From NCBI GenBank assembly GCA_001898405.1, contig MKTW01000002.1, forward strand, positions 556,175 through 620,174: a stretch of DNA of 64,000 bases, read 5' to 3'. This document shows, piece after piece, positions 17,661 to 24,628 of this stretch; positions within the stretch are counted from its first letter, which is position 1; each line of letters opens with the position of its first letter. Origin of the DNA: Sphingobacteriales bacterium 44-61 (GTDB lineage Bacteria; Bacteroidota; Bacteroidia; Chitinophagales; Chitinophagaceae). A program made the position numbers and the translations under genes. The notes below the pieces were generated by a model. The model saw only the letters and a program-made list of their open reading frames with translations, was not told the origin of the DNA and did not search any database.

Positions 17661-18641
17661 TTAAACTACAGCCTCTTTATTGTATTTGCTTCTGTATTCC
17701 AATGGTGACATTCCCGTGATCTTCCTGAACACTTCCCGGAAGGCTTTTACATCTGAATAGCCAACCTCGTACATTATCTCGTTTACCGTTTTGCGGGTGG
17801 TTTCAAAAGCCTTTTTGGCCGATTCGATCTTTGCTCTTTGTAAGTATTCGACAGGAGTGTTCCCGGTTGCTTTGATAAATCTCCTGTCGAAATTTCTCCG
17901 GCCAATGGCAAACCTGGATGACAATTCCTCAACAGATATTTTTTCATGCAGGTTCTTTTCAATGAAAGCCTGGGCTTTCTTAATCACCTCGTCACTGTGT
18001 AATTTCTGCCCGGTAAATATGGTGAAGGAAGATTGGCTTTGCCTGTCTATTTCAATCTGGAACACTTTGGAGCAGAAAATAGCTGTTTGCCTGTCGTAAT
18101 GCTTTTCAATAAGGTAAATGATCAGGTTCAGGAAAGAATAAGCGCCGCCATTGGTATAAATTCCACTTTCATCCGTGATCAGTTTATCGGTTTGCAAATC
18201 AACCTGTGGAAACATATTTCTGAAATTGTCCGCTGCCGCCCAATGCGTAGAGCAGGTTTTGCCATTCAGCAATCCTGATGATGCCAACAAAAAAGCACCG
18301 GTGCAGATGCTTGCCACTTCAGCGCCGTTTTTGTATTGCTTCTCAATCCAGTCAACGATCAATTCGTTTCCTTTTATCGCTTTATCATAATTATGATTTA
18401 ATGAAGGAATAATGATGAGATGGGTTTTGGTGATGGCAGAGATATTAACCTGTGGCTTTACGGTAAACAGGCCATCATAGAAATCCACTTTTTTAGAAAT
18501 ACCCGCTAGTTGGATCTTAAACAATTCCTTCCGGCCGGTTTTTGTCCAGTACTCATTAGCCCTGGTAAATATTTTATAGGCCCCAACTATACTGCTTAGA
18601 TTATTTTGACCTTCCGGGACTATTATAGTAAGATGTTTCAT
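17661..18641 (-). CDS. GlxA-family transcriptional regulator (DJ-1/PfpI plus AraC domains)
   Basis: A 326-residue regulator. The start at 18641 (MKHLTIIVPEG) is chosen because AAAGGATCCG precedes it as a ribosome site and the family begins with this strand; an upstream ATG adds 18 unrelated residues. Residues 1-190 form a DJ-1/PfpI-type domain with the nucleophile-elbow segment VASICTGAFLLASSG. The C-terminal ~100 residues hold AraC motifs (VEELSSRFAIGRRNFDRRF; TGNTPVEYLQRAK; VNEIMYEVGYSDVKAFREVF). Such proteins usually activate catabolic or stress genes. The divergent SRPBCC/SnoaL gene pair is the obvious candidate target. Confidence 0.9.
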   Translation of the reverse strand: MKHLTIIVPEGQNNLSSIVGAYKIFTRANEYWTKTGRKELFKIQLAGISKKVDFYDGLFTVKPQVNISAITKTHLIIIPSLNHNYDKAIKGNELIVDWIEKQYKNGAEVASICTGAFLLASSGLLNGKTCSTHWAAADNFRNMFPQVDLQTDKLITDESGIYTNGGAYSFLNLIIYLIEKHYDRQTAIFCSKVFQIEIDRQSQSSFTIFTGQKLHSDEVIKKAQAFIEKNLHEKISVEELSSRFAIGRRNFDRRFIKATGNTPVEYLQRAKIESAKKAFETTRKTVNEIMYEVGYSDVKAFREVFRKITGMSPLEYRSKYNKEAVV

Positions 18642-18654
18642 CGGATCCTTTTTA

Positions 18655-18662
18655 CAAAGATA
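18655..18662 (-). promoter_or_regulatory. Candidate -7 box (TATCTTTG) for the GlxA-like gene
   Basis: On the minus strand this reads TATCTTTG, an exact TAnnTTTG match 13 bp upstream of the chosen start at 18641. Confidence 0.4.
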
Positions 18663-18733
18663 AATAGACGCCATGTCCAAATCAACCCACCACAAAGTCT
18701 ATTTAGCACCCCTTCCCGGACATATTCAGACAA

Positions 18734-18741
18734 TACATTTG
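18734..18741 (+). promoter_or_regulatory. Candidate -7 box (TACATTTG) for the SRPBCC/SnoaL operon
   Basis: Exact TAnnTTTG match, 33 bp before the ATG at 18775, facing away from the GlxA-like gene. Confidence 0.4.
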
Positions 18742-18774
18742 TAGTGCAAATAATTCATTAATAAAAAACGGGTT

Positions 18775-19245
18775 ATGGAAAATCAATATTTCACTATCAG
18801 TTTACAAACAAGCAAATCTCCGGAAGAAGTATTCCATGCCATCAATAATGTCCGCGGATGGTGGTGCGAGGATTTAAAGGGCAACTCACAAAAGACGGGT
18901 GATGAATTCGAGGTATGCTTCTTCGAAGACGTACACTATTCCAGGCAAAAGCTGGTGGAAGTGATCCCTGGGAAAAAAATAGTTTGGCTTGTTACAGAAA
19001 GCCGCCTGAATTTTCTTAAAGACAAAGAGGAATGGACAGGCACCAGGATCAGCTTTGAAATATCCAGGCAAGATGATAAGACCCAGATACTTTTCACCCA
19101 TTTTGGCTTACACCCCAAAATTGAATGTTTCCGTGATTGCTCCAACGGATGGAGTCAGTTCCTGGAACATAGCTTATTGAGCCTGATCAATACAGGCAAA
19201 GGACAACCCAATATCCTCGACGAGGAAATAAGTAAACATCAATAA
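18775..19245 (+). CDS. SRPBCC / AHSA1-like START-domain protein
   Basis: A 156-residue protein of the SRPBCC (START/Bet v1-like) fold. The start [22 protein letters not shown] is the usual first strand and helix of AHSA1-type domains. It is followed by a beta sheet ([18 protein letters not shown] ... [22 protein letters not shown]) and the long C-terminal helix ([22 protein letters not shown]). These proteins bind hydrophobic ligands; a specific role cannot be assigned. It is 11 bp upstream of a SnoaL-like gene and divergent from a GlxA-like regulator, which suggests a small regulated operon. Confidence 0.85.
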   Translation: MENQYFTISLQTSKSPEEVFHAINNVRGWWCEDLKGNSQKTGDEFEVCFFEDVHYSRQKLVEVIPGKKIVWLVTESRLNFLKDKEEWTGTRISFEISRQDDKTQILFTHFGLHPKIECFRDCSNGWSQFLEHSLLSLINTGKGQPNILDEEISKHQ

Positions 19246-19256
19246 AATAAATTATT

Positions 19257-19634
19257 ATGGCAACAGATACATTGATATTAACGACACAGCAAGTAGCGGA
19301 CCGGTTCAATGAGCTTGCCCAACAGGAAAAGTGGTTTGAGATCCAGGACGAGCTCTTTGCAAACAATGTAAAAAGCATTGAACCGCCAAATTCGAAATAC
19401 CTGCCGAATGCAGAAGGGAAAACTGCTGTTCGTGAAAAAGGGGAAAACTGGGTAAAAAAGGTAGAAGCACTTCACAGCGCCCAGACGTCTGAACCGATCG
19501 TTAGCAGCAGTCACTTTGCAGTAACAAGGAAAAAGGATTTGACGATACGGGAAATCGGAAGAATACAAGTTAACCAGATCATGCTGTATGAAGTGAGGAA
19601 TGGCCTGATTGTATCAGAGCAGTTCTTTTATTAA
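19257..19634 (+). CDS. SnoaL-like (NTF2-fold) domain protein
   Basis: A 125-residue protein. The start TTQQVADRFNELAQQEKWFEIQDELFANNVKSIEP and the C-terminal strands IGRIQVNQIMLYEVRNGLIVSEQFFY match SnoaL-like domains that form a small ligand pocket. It is not closely similar to the SgcJ-like protein at 15378-15758. It lies 11 bp after the SRPBCC gene and is probably translated from the same message. Cytoplasmic; ligand or substrate unknown. Confidence 0.82.
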   Translation: MATDTLILTTQQVADRFNELAQQEKWFEIQDELFANNVKSIEPPNSKYLPNAEGKTAVREKGENWVKKVEALHSAQTSEPIVSSSHFAVTRKKDLTIREIGRIQVNQIMLYEVRNGLIVSEQFFY

Positions 19635-19671
19635 AGCGTTACTGGCATCAATACCTGTCTCAACATTTAAT

Positions 19672-19706
19672 AAGTACAAGGCGGATATCATTGCCGCCTT
19701 GTACTT
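19672..19706. terminator. Hairpin terminator after the SRPBCC/SnoaL operon
   Basis: A perfect 13-bp stem: AAGTACAAGGCGG at 19672-19684 and its complement at 19694-19706, loop ATATCATTG. It lies 38 bp beyond the SnoaL-like stop, facing a convergent gene, without a strong T-run. Confidence 0.55.
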
Positions 19707-19750
19707 GCTATTTGACCAGGTTTGATAGAGCCTTGAAAACTGCTTCTTCT

Positions 19751-19855
19751 TTATTTCCTGAAAATCTTATAAACCCGCACTCCTGCAAATATTATTATAG
19801 CGACCCATAATACTGTCCAGAGTACTAGTTTTAAATCAATTGTATATAGTTCCAT
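19751..19855 (-). CDS. Possible 34-residue membrane peptide
   Basis: A short reading frame (ATG at 19855, TAA at 19751-19753) lies 10 bp after the stop of the lipoprotein gene on the same strand. The peptide is MELYTIDLKLVLWTVLWVAI followed by IIFAGVRVYKIFRK: an acidic start, one strongly hydrophobic helix of about 20 residues and a basic C-terminus, a good single-pass membrane topology with an inside-positive tail. No homologue is recognised and no clear ribosome site is seen. It may be a real small protein read with the lipoprotein gene, or chance. Confidence 0.4.
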   Translation of the reverse strand: MELYTIDLKLVLWTVLWVAIIIFAGVRVYKIFRK

Positions 19856-19865
19856 ATATAAAGGT

Positions 19866-21356
19866 TTAAAATCTGCTGATAGAAATAAGTTCACCAGTAG
19901 CATTATTGAATTTCAATCTGAATTTAAAGTCCTGTTTATAAACAGTCCCTATACCATCAATAATGACATTATAGTGTAGTTTGCCAAAAACCTCCAGGGT
20001 TATTTCATTTCCGGCAAGACTTTTCCTGGTCGCAGCCTGATGCCAGGATGTCATCGGAGTAAAACCCCAGGTATCAGACTCCACATCCTTTATCTTCCAG
20101 GACCCATCAATTTTTTCCAATGTAACATCTACGTCAACGCCTCCAACGAAATTAAGGTTATATCTTCCCCTTTTGATCTTTTCCTGCTGGCTTAAAATTG
20201 CCGATGGTATTGAAAGATCATAACGGGTATTGTTCAAATTACCGACAGCATCTTTATATACCTGGAATTCATATAGTGAATTAAAGGTTTTAAAAGAAGG
20301 ATTGATAAGTACATTGTATTCAAAGTTGTCGCCTGGTGACAACATGCCTTCAAAAGCCGATACCTGATCCGGGGTTAAGGGCTCCCATCCATTCCCCTCA
20401 CAGGAACTGGCAAACCTTCCTGATTGGCAGGGGGTGGGATTAACTGGTGAGGGCCAATTTGTGCCACTGCCTCCATCACCGCTATTGCCCGGTTCTATAC
20501 CAGTGCCGGGAACATATCCCCAGCCATCGGGAATATCAATCCATTCTGTCCAGCACTCTGTGTACAAGCCCCACGCCGTGCATGGCGCATCTGTGCTATT
20601 ACTGGAAAGGAGCTGGTTTAACGGCCCTGCGTTGAAAGGTTTTAGTCCATATTGTATACAATAGGTGATAAGATAGCACTGCTCTGTTGCCAGCGCTTTG
20701 TTTGTATTTTGAGTGCCGGGCCCTCTGTCTAAGGTATATGTTATCGTAATGTCATCCCGGCCCGGGCCAGCATTAGCCATTTCTACCTTTTCAGCATTGG
20801 TAAGCAACCGTTCGTCTGTAATGGAGAATTTTTTCGTACCAAATACATGATTCTCCATTGAAGCAAATAAATGAAAGATGTTTCTTGCCTTAGCAAGGCC
20901 GAAATCATCATATTCTTTTTGATACAGCATCCTGAAACTCGTATCATTATTAATGGTCTTAATGACCAAACAGGCATTAACCTGAAATTGCGAATCCTTT
21001 ACAAAAGGAATATACGAAACAGTCGAATCATAAGGACCATTCTCATGGCTTATACCAGTTTTCTTCTCGCTGTAAACACTAATCACCTTATCCCATCTTG
21101 GGATACCGATCTTTCTGGCGTATTCTTCTGAAAAATGATATAGCTGATCTTCTTTGACGACAAATTCCCGGATAGCGGAGGCCAATGGGCCTACGGGGAG
21201 ATGATCTGAAAAGAAGCGGCTTGATCGAGCGTTCATAACTGGGCGATCCGGCTTTACTTCAAATGGCCGGTCTTCCTTTTTACAATTTGAAAGCGTCAAC
21301 ATAATTATCAGCGAGCAATGCCATATAAGGCGGGTTAAGAAGTTTTGAATTCTCAT
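19866..21356 (-). CDS. Hypothetical lipoprotein
   Basis: A 496-residue protein with a signal peptide and lipobox LTLSNCKK (Cys about residue 25), so it is probably anchored in the outer membrane or periplasm. The N-terminal half contains long extended segments with no motif I recognise. The middle is cysteine-, tryptophan- and glycine-rich (CTAWGLYTECWTEWIDIPDGWGYVPG, shown here in two parts: CTAWGLYTECWTEW and IDIPDGWGYVPG), followed by a Gly/Ser/Pro linker. The C-terminal ~150 residues form alternating beta strands (LNFVGGVDVDVTLEKIDGSW; KLHYNVIIDGIGTVYKQDF). It stands alone, divergent from an MFS gene, with a 10-bp-stem inverted repeat in the shared upstream region. Function unknown. Confidence 0.7.
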   Translation of the reverse strand: MRIQNFLTRLIWHCSLIIMLTLSNCKKEDRPFEVKPDRPVMNARSSRFFSDHLPVGPLASAIREFVVKEDQLYHFSEEYARKIGIPRWDKVISVYSEKKTGISHENGPYDSTVSYIPFVKDSQFQVNACLVIKTINNDTSFRMLYQKEYDDFGLAKARNIFHLFASMENHVFGTKKFSITDERLLTNAEKVEMANAGPGRDDITITYTLDRGPGTQNTNKALATEQCYLITYCIQYGLKPFNAGPLNQLLSSNSTDAPCTAWGLYTECWTEWIDIPDGWGYVPGTGIEPGNSGDGGSGTNWPSPVNPTPCQSGRFASSCEGNGWEPLTPDQVSAFEGMLSPGDNFEYNVLINPSFKTFNSLYEFQVYKDAVGNLNNTRYDLSIPSAILSQQEKIKRGRYNLNFVGGVDVDVTLEKIDGSWKIKDVESDTWGFTPMTSWHQAATRKSLAGNEITLEVFGKLHYNVIIDGIGTVYKQDFKFRLKFNNATGELISISRF

Positions 21357-21419
21357 ATAGTTTGGTTTACCAGGTTAGTTAATAAAAGGGGAGTAAAAGT
21401 AGAATGCATGGCTTTTTAG

Positions 21420-21447
21420 CCCAACGTTTTTTCAACTAAACGTTGGG
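21420..21447. repeat. Inverted repeat between divergent lipoprotein and MFS genes
   Basis: CCCAACGTTT at 21420-21429 and AAACGTTGGG at 21438-21447, loop TTTCAACT. It lies between two divergent starts (21356 and 21528), so it could be an operator or a structured leader rather than a terminator. Confidence 0.45.
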
Positions 21448-21527
21448 GTATTTTTCCCGTTTTTCCTTGTGAAAAAACCAAAACAGATTTTTCCCAACTG
21501 TCACAACAACCACTAACTTTATCATGC

Positions 21528-22700
21528 ATGAAATACCTGACGCGCACAATATGGATACTGTCACTCATCAGCCTGTTTACCGATACGGCGAGTGAAATGC
21601 TATACCCTATTATGCCCATTTATTTAAAGAGTATCGGGTTTTCTGTGCTGCTGATCGGCATACTGGAAGGAATTGCTGAAGCTACAGCAGGATTAAGCAA
21701 AGGCTATTTTGGCAAGTTGTCTGACCATACAGGCAGGCGGGCTCCTTTTGTACAGTTAGGTTATACTTTAAGTGCTTTATCCAAACCTATGATGGCTGCT
21801 TTTGTGTATCCGCTTTGGATATTCCTGGCCCGGACGATCGACCGGTTAGGCAAAGGCATCCGCACCGGAGCCAGGGATGCGCTGCTTTCTGATGAGGCAA
21901 CTACCGGCACCAAAGGCCGTGTTTTTGGTTTTCACCGTTCGATGGATACTGTTGGCGCAGTGCTCGGCCCCCTGTTCGCATTGATCTATCTGTATTTTTA
22001 TCCGGGGCAATACCAGATACTGTTCCTTATCGCCTTTATTCCCGGCCTGCTGGCCATTTGCCTGTCCTTTTATCTCAAAGACAAAAACCGGAAGCCTAAA
22101 GAAAATAAAGCACCGGTCTCATTTTTCTCATTCCTGCATTACTGGAAACACAGCCCCACCGCTTACCGGAAACTGGTAGCCGGATTACTGATCTTCACTT
22201 TATGCAACAGTTCAGATGTTTTCCTTTTGCTTAAAGTAAAGCAAGCCGGGCTGGACGATTCCGCTACGATCGGCGTCTATATTTTTTATAACCTGGTATT
22301 TGCCCTGGCTGCATTTCCCGCAGGCATACTTGCCGATAAGATAGGATTGAAAAAAGTATTTATTACCGGCTTACTCCTTTTTGCATTGGTATATGCCGGT
22401 ATGAGCTTTAATGGCAGTATCTTTTTTTATGGCTTTCTTTTTCTGCTGTATGGATTATATGCTGCTGCAACCGAAGGGATCTCCAAAGCCTGGATCAGCA
22501 ATATCACCGATAAAGCAGACACAGCCACCGCTATAGGCACTTACACAGGATTTCAAAGCATTTGTACTATGCTGGCAAGCTTTATTACAGGCTGGCTATG
22601 GTTCCAGTTCGGAGCTGTTCCTGCATTTGTGGCAACTGCAACAATAGCCCTTGCTGTTCTTTTATATTTCCTGATTGGCATTAAAGAGTCAGACCGGTAG
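21528..22700 (+). CDS. MFS transporter
   Basis: A 390-residue integral membrane protein with about 12 hydrophobic segments. It shows the major facilitator signature between helices 2 and 3 (GYFGKLSDHTGRRAPF) and a strongly conserved loop RTIDRLGKGIRTGARDALLSD, typical of a widespread MFS subgroup. The substrate cannot be read from sequence; relatives are annotated only as general MFS proteins. It ends at the base before the end of the convergent SMP-30 gene, leaving no space for a separate terminator. Confidence 0.9.
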   Translation: MKYLTRTIWILSLISLFTDTASEMLYPIMPIYLKSIGFSVLLIGILEGIAEATAGLSKGYFGKLSDHTGRRAPFVQLGYTLSALSKPMMAAFVYPLWIFLARTIDRLGKGIRTGARDALLSDEATTGTKGRVFGFHRSMDTVGAVLGPLFALIYLYFYPGQYQILFLIAFIPGLLAICLSFYLKDKNRKPKENKAPVSFFSFLHYWKHSPTAYRKLVAGLLIFTLCNSSDVFLLLKVKQAGLDDSATIGVYIFYNLVFALAAFPAGILADKIGLKKVFITGLLLFALVYAGMSFNGSIFFYGFLFLLYGLYAAATEGISKAWISNITDKADTATAIGTYTGFQSICTMLASFITGWLWFQFGAVPAFVATATIALAVLLYFLIGIKESDR

Positions 22701-23621
22701 TTACTCCACTCCCTTCACGTTCATCTTCAATGTATAAACAGACTCAGAAGCAGTAATGAACAGTATATTCCTTTTCTTCCCTCCAAAACAAATATTGCCG
22801 ACCCACTTGGATGGTACAGGAATATGCCCAACCTTTACGCCCACCTTATTATAAATGGTAACACCAGAACCAGCCAAATAGAGATTGCCCTGGTTATCCA
22901 GTGTAATCCCGTCTGCTCCCTGTGGTGCAAATAATTCCTTCTCACTCAGATCACCATCTTCCCCGATCACATATTTATAGGTTTTATCGGCCTGTATATC
23001 GGCCACAAACAATGCTTTTCCATCCGGAGTGCCAACAATGCCATTAGGCCTTACCAGTTTATCTTCCACTACCCTCGCCTGCTTTGCGCCTTTAGGCAGG
23101 TAATACACTTTCATTCCATCCTGTGCAGGTTGCTTTCGCTCCCAGTAATCCCGCTGGTAATAAGGGTCTGTGAAATAAATGCCTCCCTTCAGATCTACCC
23201 AAAGATCATTAGGGCCGTTAAGTTGTTTACTTTCATAATTATCCAGCAACACTTCTTTTTCTCCTGTTGGTGAGATGGACCATAATTCACCTTTTTCATC
23301 AGCACAGGCAAGAAGATTACCCTGCCTGTCAAAATACAATCCATTGGAGCGGCCTGTCTTATCCATGAAAAGAGAAAGATTCCCTTTCACATCGTACTTC
23401 CATATTTTATCATTGGGCTGATCAGTGAAATAGATATCACCTTTTTTATTTACAGCAGGTCCTTCGGTGAAACTGAATTGGCTGGAGATCTTGTTGAGTA
23501 CCGCCCCTTTAGCTACTTCCCTGATCCCGTCTAAACTGTTTTGCCCGGCATCCTGTGCTAAAGCTAATTGACGGGTAAATAAAACGAGCGACACCAGTAA
23601 CAGGCGAAAACCTCTTTCCAT
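22701..23621 (-). CDS. SMP-30/gluconolactonase family protein, exported
   Basis: A 306-residue protein with an N-terminal signal peptide (LLLVSLVLFTRQLALAQ, residues 6-22) and a six-bladed SMP-30/LRE propeller. Conserved blade segments are visible: FTEGPAVNKKGDIYFTDQPND, SNGLYFDRQGNLLACAD, LNGPNDLWVDLKGGIYFTDP, RPNGIVGTPDGKALFVAD and GADGITLDNQGNLYLAG. Glu in FTEGP, Asn in NGPND and Asp in the later blade are the usual metal ligands. The family hydrolyses sugar lactones. As the last gene of the PUL it would act on a lactone made by the FAD oxidoreductases encoded upstream, which is inference. Confidence 0.9.
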   Translation of the reverse strand: MERGFRLLLVSLVLFTRQLALAQDAGQNSLDGIREVAKGAVLNKISSQFSFTEGPAVNKKGDIYFTDQPNDKIWKYDVKGNLSLFMDKTGRSNGLYFDRQGNLLACADEKGELWSISPTGEKEVLLDNYESKQLNGPNDLWVDLKGGIYFTDPYYQRDYWERKQPAQDGMKVYYLPKGAKQARVVEDKLVRPNGIVGTPDGKALFVADIQADKTYKYVIGEDGDLSEKELFAPQGADGITLDNQGNLYLAGSGVTIYNKVGVKVGHIPVPSKWVGNICFGGKKRNILFITASESVYTLKMNVKGVE

Positions 23622-23646
23622 AAAAAAATTTCAGGAAAGGTAAGGA

Positions 23647-24537
23647 TTAACGTCCGATCGCCGTCCCCTTCCTGTTGTGCCATTCACTGGCTGCGCCTAC
23701 CAGTGAAGCATGTTCCCCCAACTGGGTTACCCTCACCGGAATGTCCAGGCCATGATACTGAAATACGGCTTTCAGGGCAGGATAGAATCGGTTGAATGCT
23801 TTGGAGATATTGCCGCCGATCACGATCAGTTCCGCCGGCGTACTTCTTAATACAGACAGGAAAAGATCACCAAGATTGATCCCTAACTCTGTAAAGACCT
23901 CCTTCGCCACTTCATCTGTTTCTGCCAGCTCAGCCAGTTCCTTCACATTCGAAACATGCCTGCCCGAAACGCTGGCATATCTTGCTACCAATGCACCATG
24001 AGAGAAATAATCTTCCGCTATCCCATTTTTAAAAGGCATGCACCACAAATCTGCATCAACAGCACGTCCTTCTTTTGCGAATGCACTGCCAAAGCCGGTT
24101 CCAAGTGTTATACCGAAAACGGTATTATACCCTTTGGCAACACCGCTAAATAATTCCCCCTGCAAAAAACAAGCGGCATCATTGGTAAAAGTAATATCGG
24201 CCTTATCTGTATTCAATGCTTCAGCCAGCAGTTCTTTCACATTTAACCCATACAGTGACCTGTATTTCCCCTGATCTTTTATCAATGAAATGCCTTCATT
24301 ATAATCAAAAGGACCTGGCATAGCAATACCTGTGCGGCCAGATTGCAGCTGGTGTGAAGCAAAACAATCACGGATCACTGAAGCCCATCCGCCAACGATC
24401 TCTCCTGCTGTGCCATTAGCATTTACCGTATCCCTTCTTTGTGATCCGGGCAATATTTTTCGATCTGTAAGATTGATCAGGGCTGCTGTAATATGCGAAC
24501 CTCCTATGTCAACTCCCGCAACGATTGAACTCTTCAT
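23647..24537 (-). CDS. ROK-family sugar kinase-like protein
   Basis: A 296-residue protein, start at 24537 (MKSSIVAGVDIGGSHITAAL), where the ROK phosphate-1 motif begins; an upstream start would add 28 unrelated residues overlapping a repeat. It shows IAMPGPFDYNEG, the catalytic-Asp segment FTNDAACFLQGE, and ITLGTGFGSAF for nucleotide binding. The zinc site CxCGxxGCxE and the ExGH motif of typical ROK kinases are not present; that region reads DLWCMPFKNGIAEDYF. It probably phosphorylates a sugar or sugar derivative released by the PUL enzymes, but the altered site makes the substrate uncertain. It lies 25 bp upstream of the SMP-30 gene. Confidence 0.85.
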   Translation of the reverse strand: MKSSIVAGVDIGGSHITAALINLTDRKILPGSQRRDTVNANGTAGEIVGGWASVIRDCFASHQLQSGRTGIAMPGPFDYNEGISLIKDQGKYRSLYGLNVKELLAEALNTDKADITFTNDAACFLQGELFSGVAKGYNTVFGITLGTGFGSAFAKEGRAVDADLWCMPFKNGIAEDYFSHGALVARYASVSGRHVSNVKELAELAETDEVAKEVFTELGINLGDLFLSVLRSTPAELIVIGGNISKAFNRFYPALKAVFQYHGLDIPVRVTQLGEHASLVGAASEWHNRKGTAIGR

Positions 24538-24565
24538 AAAAACACTGAAACTGTTTAGATTACTC

Positions 24566-24625
24566 CTTTGTGCTCTTTGCGTCTTTGTGGGAGGGTCATC
24601 CCTCGAAGATGCAAAGAGCACAAAG
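24566..24625. repeat. Imperfect inverted repeat of the CTTTGTG family
   Basis: The left arm at 24566-24595 begins CTTTGTGCTCTTTGC; the right arm at 24600-24625 is its near complement, ending GCAAAGAGCACAAAG. The element fills the gap between the ROK start and the upstream GH92 stop. It resembles the larger copy at 45132-45233. Confidence 0.65.
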
Positions 24626-24628
24626 AAT

